Of a stretch of DNA of 7,947 nt, positions 7,385-7,947 are shown one piece after another. This stretch comes from Prevotella sp. GTDB lineage: Bacteria; Bacteroidota; Bacteroidia; Bacteroidales; Bacteroidaceae. The notes under the pieces were generated by a model. The model saw only the letters and a list, made by a program, of their open reading frames with translations. It was not told where the DNA came from and ran no database searches. Every line of letters starts with the position of its first letter. The stretch's first letter is position 1. The position numbers and the translations under genes were made by a program. The stretch is taken from assembly GCA_021204735.1 (NCBI GenBank), contig JAJPYV010000237.1, positions 340-8,286 of the forward strand, in the 5' to 3' direction.

Positions 7385-7822
7385 TTATGCTTGCAGCATC
7401 TTCCTGAACTTGTTCTTTACCATTTTGCTACCCGACAGGCACGCGACAAGTTCATTGAAATGAGCTTCTTTCAATACCCCTATTTTCTCTATCACAGTTT
7501 GTTTCATTTTCTTTTGTAAGTCAAACTGCTCGGCTGGATACATATCAAGGTCAGTTCCGTAAATAAATGTATGCTTATTAAATGCGAAAGGAGTTCCATC
7601 ATCTTTCATCGCTATATGCTCGCCGCACAGAAATACAAACGCATTGAACATCCGCTCCGGAATATCCGTGCAACCACGCTTCAAATTCACGTCCGAAGGC
7701 ACATGATCCTTCGACGTAGGCAAGCTTGCGAGCAAGATATTCCCTTCCTGCTTTTTCAACACGACGAAAAACTTGTCTTGGGGAATAGCCCCGTTTTTGA
7801 ACACAAAGGAACGGAACAACAA
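7385..7822 (-). CDS. Unrecognised 145-aa protein, second gene of a minus-strand pair
   Basis: I do not recognise this protein with confidence. The start is a TTG at 7822-7820, chosen because GAAGAAGG lies on the coding strand 7 bases before it and no ATG lies between the frame's upstream stop (7864-7862) and there. The first half alternates beta-like stretches (FVFKNG, KFFVVLKK, NILLASLP, FNAFVFLCG) and the last third is basic and helical (KKMKQTVIEK and SKMVKNKFRKML). A small beta-barrel followed by a helix recalls MazF/PemK-type toxins, but no diagnostic motif was confirmed, so this is a guess. The start is 17 bases after the stop of another gene on the same strand, so the two form an operon. 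It is convergent with hsdS, separated by 159 bases, and is probably the native neighbour of the insertion rather than part of the RM cassette. No signal peptide or membrane segment is apparent. Confidence 0.7.
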   Translation of the reverse strand: MLFRSFVFKNGAIPQDKFFVVLKKQEGNILLASLPTSKDHVPSDVNLKRGCTDIPERMFNAFVFLCGEHIAMKDDGTPFAFNKHTFIYGTDLDMYPAEQFDLQKKMKQTVIEKIGVLKEAHFNELVACLSGSKMVKNKFRKMLQA

Positions 7823-7839
7823 TAAGGTACCTTCTTCAA

Positions 7840-7947
7840 TTATGATGCCGCACTTAACAGGTTAGCCGTCTGCCTTATATCCAAACTCTCCCGATACTCC
7901 TCAGCCGCACGGCCGGACAATGCTTCCGTAAAGTCTATTTGCAGATC
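7840..7947 (-). CDS. C-terminal fragment of the upstream gene in the minus-strand pair
   Basis: Reading the minus strand from the window edge, 35 codons run open to a TAA at 7842-7840, ending in the residues RQTANLLSAAS. The fragment contains GRAAEEYRESLD, a charged, probably helical stretch. The rest lies beyond the window, so no family can be named. Its short distance to the next gene (17 bases) and smooth, non-repetitive composition support a real gene end. If the downstream protein is a toxin, this position would suit an antitoxin or a DNA-binding regulator, but the sequence here shows nothing to confirm that. Confidence 0.5.
   Translation of the reverse strand, partial: DLQIDFTEALSGRAAEEYRESLDIRQTANLLSAAS

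Noticed and set aside
7571..7825. Plus-strand 84-residue frame opposite the minus-strand gene
   Set aside because: It is a shadow of the longer minus-strand frame, with no ribosome binding site and no plausible protein character.
7820..7864. A frameshift that splits one gene into the two minus-strand frames
   Set aside because: The downstream frame has its own well-spaced ribosome binding site and start after the first gene's stop, which fits two adjacent genes better; the upstream part is too short here to exclude a frameshift fully.

Overview
The window looks like accessory DNA from a Bacteroidales genome (Bacteroides, Parabacteroides or Prevotella type). Supporting signs are a perfect Bacteroidetes -7 promoter element (TAnnTTTG), mostly weak Shine-Dalgarno sequences, an AAA/DUF4143 ATPase of a kind common in that order, and HsdS architecture typical of gut Bacteroidetes. 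The assignment rests on these features, not on a database search.

Layout: (1) Positions 1-135 hold a strict 33-bp-period repeat array, four copies of an 18-bp core with alternating linkers; its last linker carries the likely promoter of the next gene. (2) 166-1467 (+) encodes an AAA ATPase with a DUF4143-type C-terminus, visibly more GC-rich than what follows. (3) 1468-1816 is an AT-rich gap with two inverted repeats. (4) 1817-7225 (+) is a complete, tightly packed type I restriction-modification operon in the order hsdR-hsdM-hsdS. (5) 7226-7384 is a short convergent intergenic region with another copy of the left-end repeat, in the same orientation, with its promoter element destroyed. (6) 7385-7947 (-) carries the complete downstream gene and the tail of the upstream gene of an unrecognised two-gene operon that faces hsdS and runs off the window.

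HsdM and HsdS should form the modification enzyme that methylates adenine in a bipartite target set by HsdS, and HsdR adds ATP-driven translocation and cleavage of unmodified DNA. The ATPase is a separate transcription unit by composition and by the gap, and its link to restriction is unproven. The most unusual point is the repeat: 41 of 46 bases are shared between the promoter-bearing copy at the left end and the orphan copy about 7.2 kb away, and four of the five differences fall inside the -7 box. The ATPase plus RM block is therefore bracketed by direct repeats, which fits an inserted or recombined cassette. No transposase, integrase, tRNA, rRNA or CRISPR array is visible.
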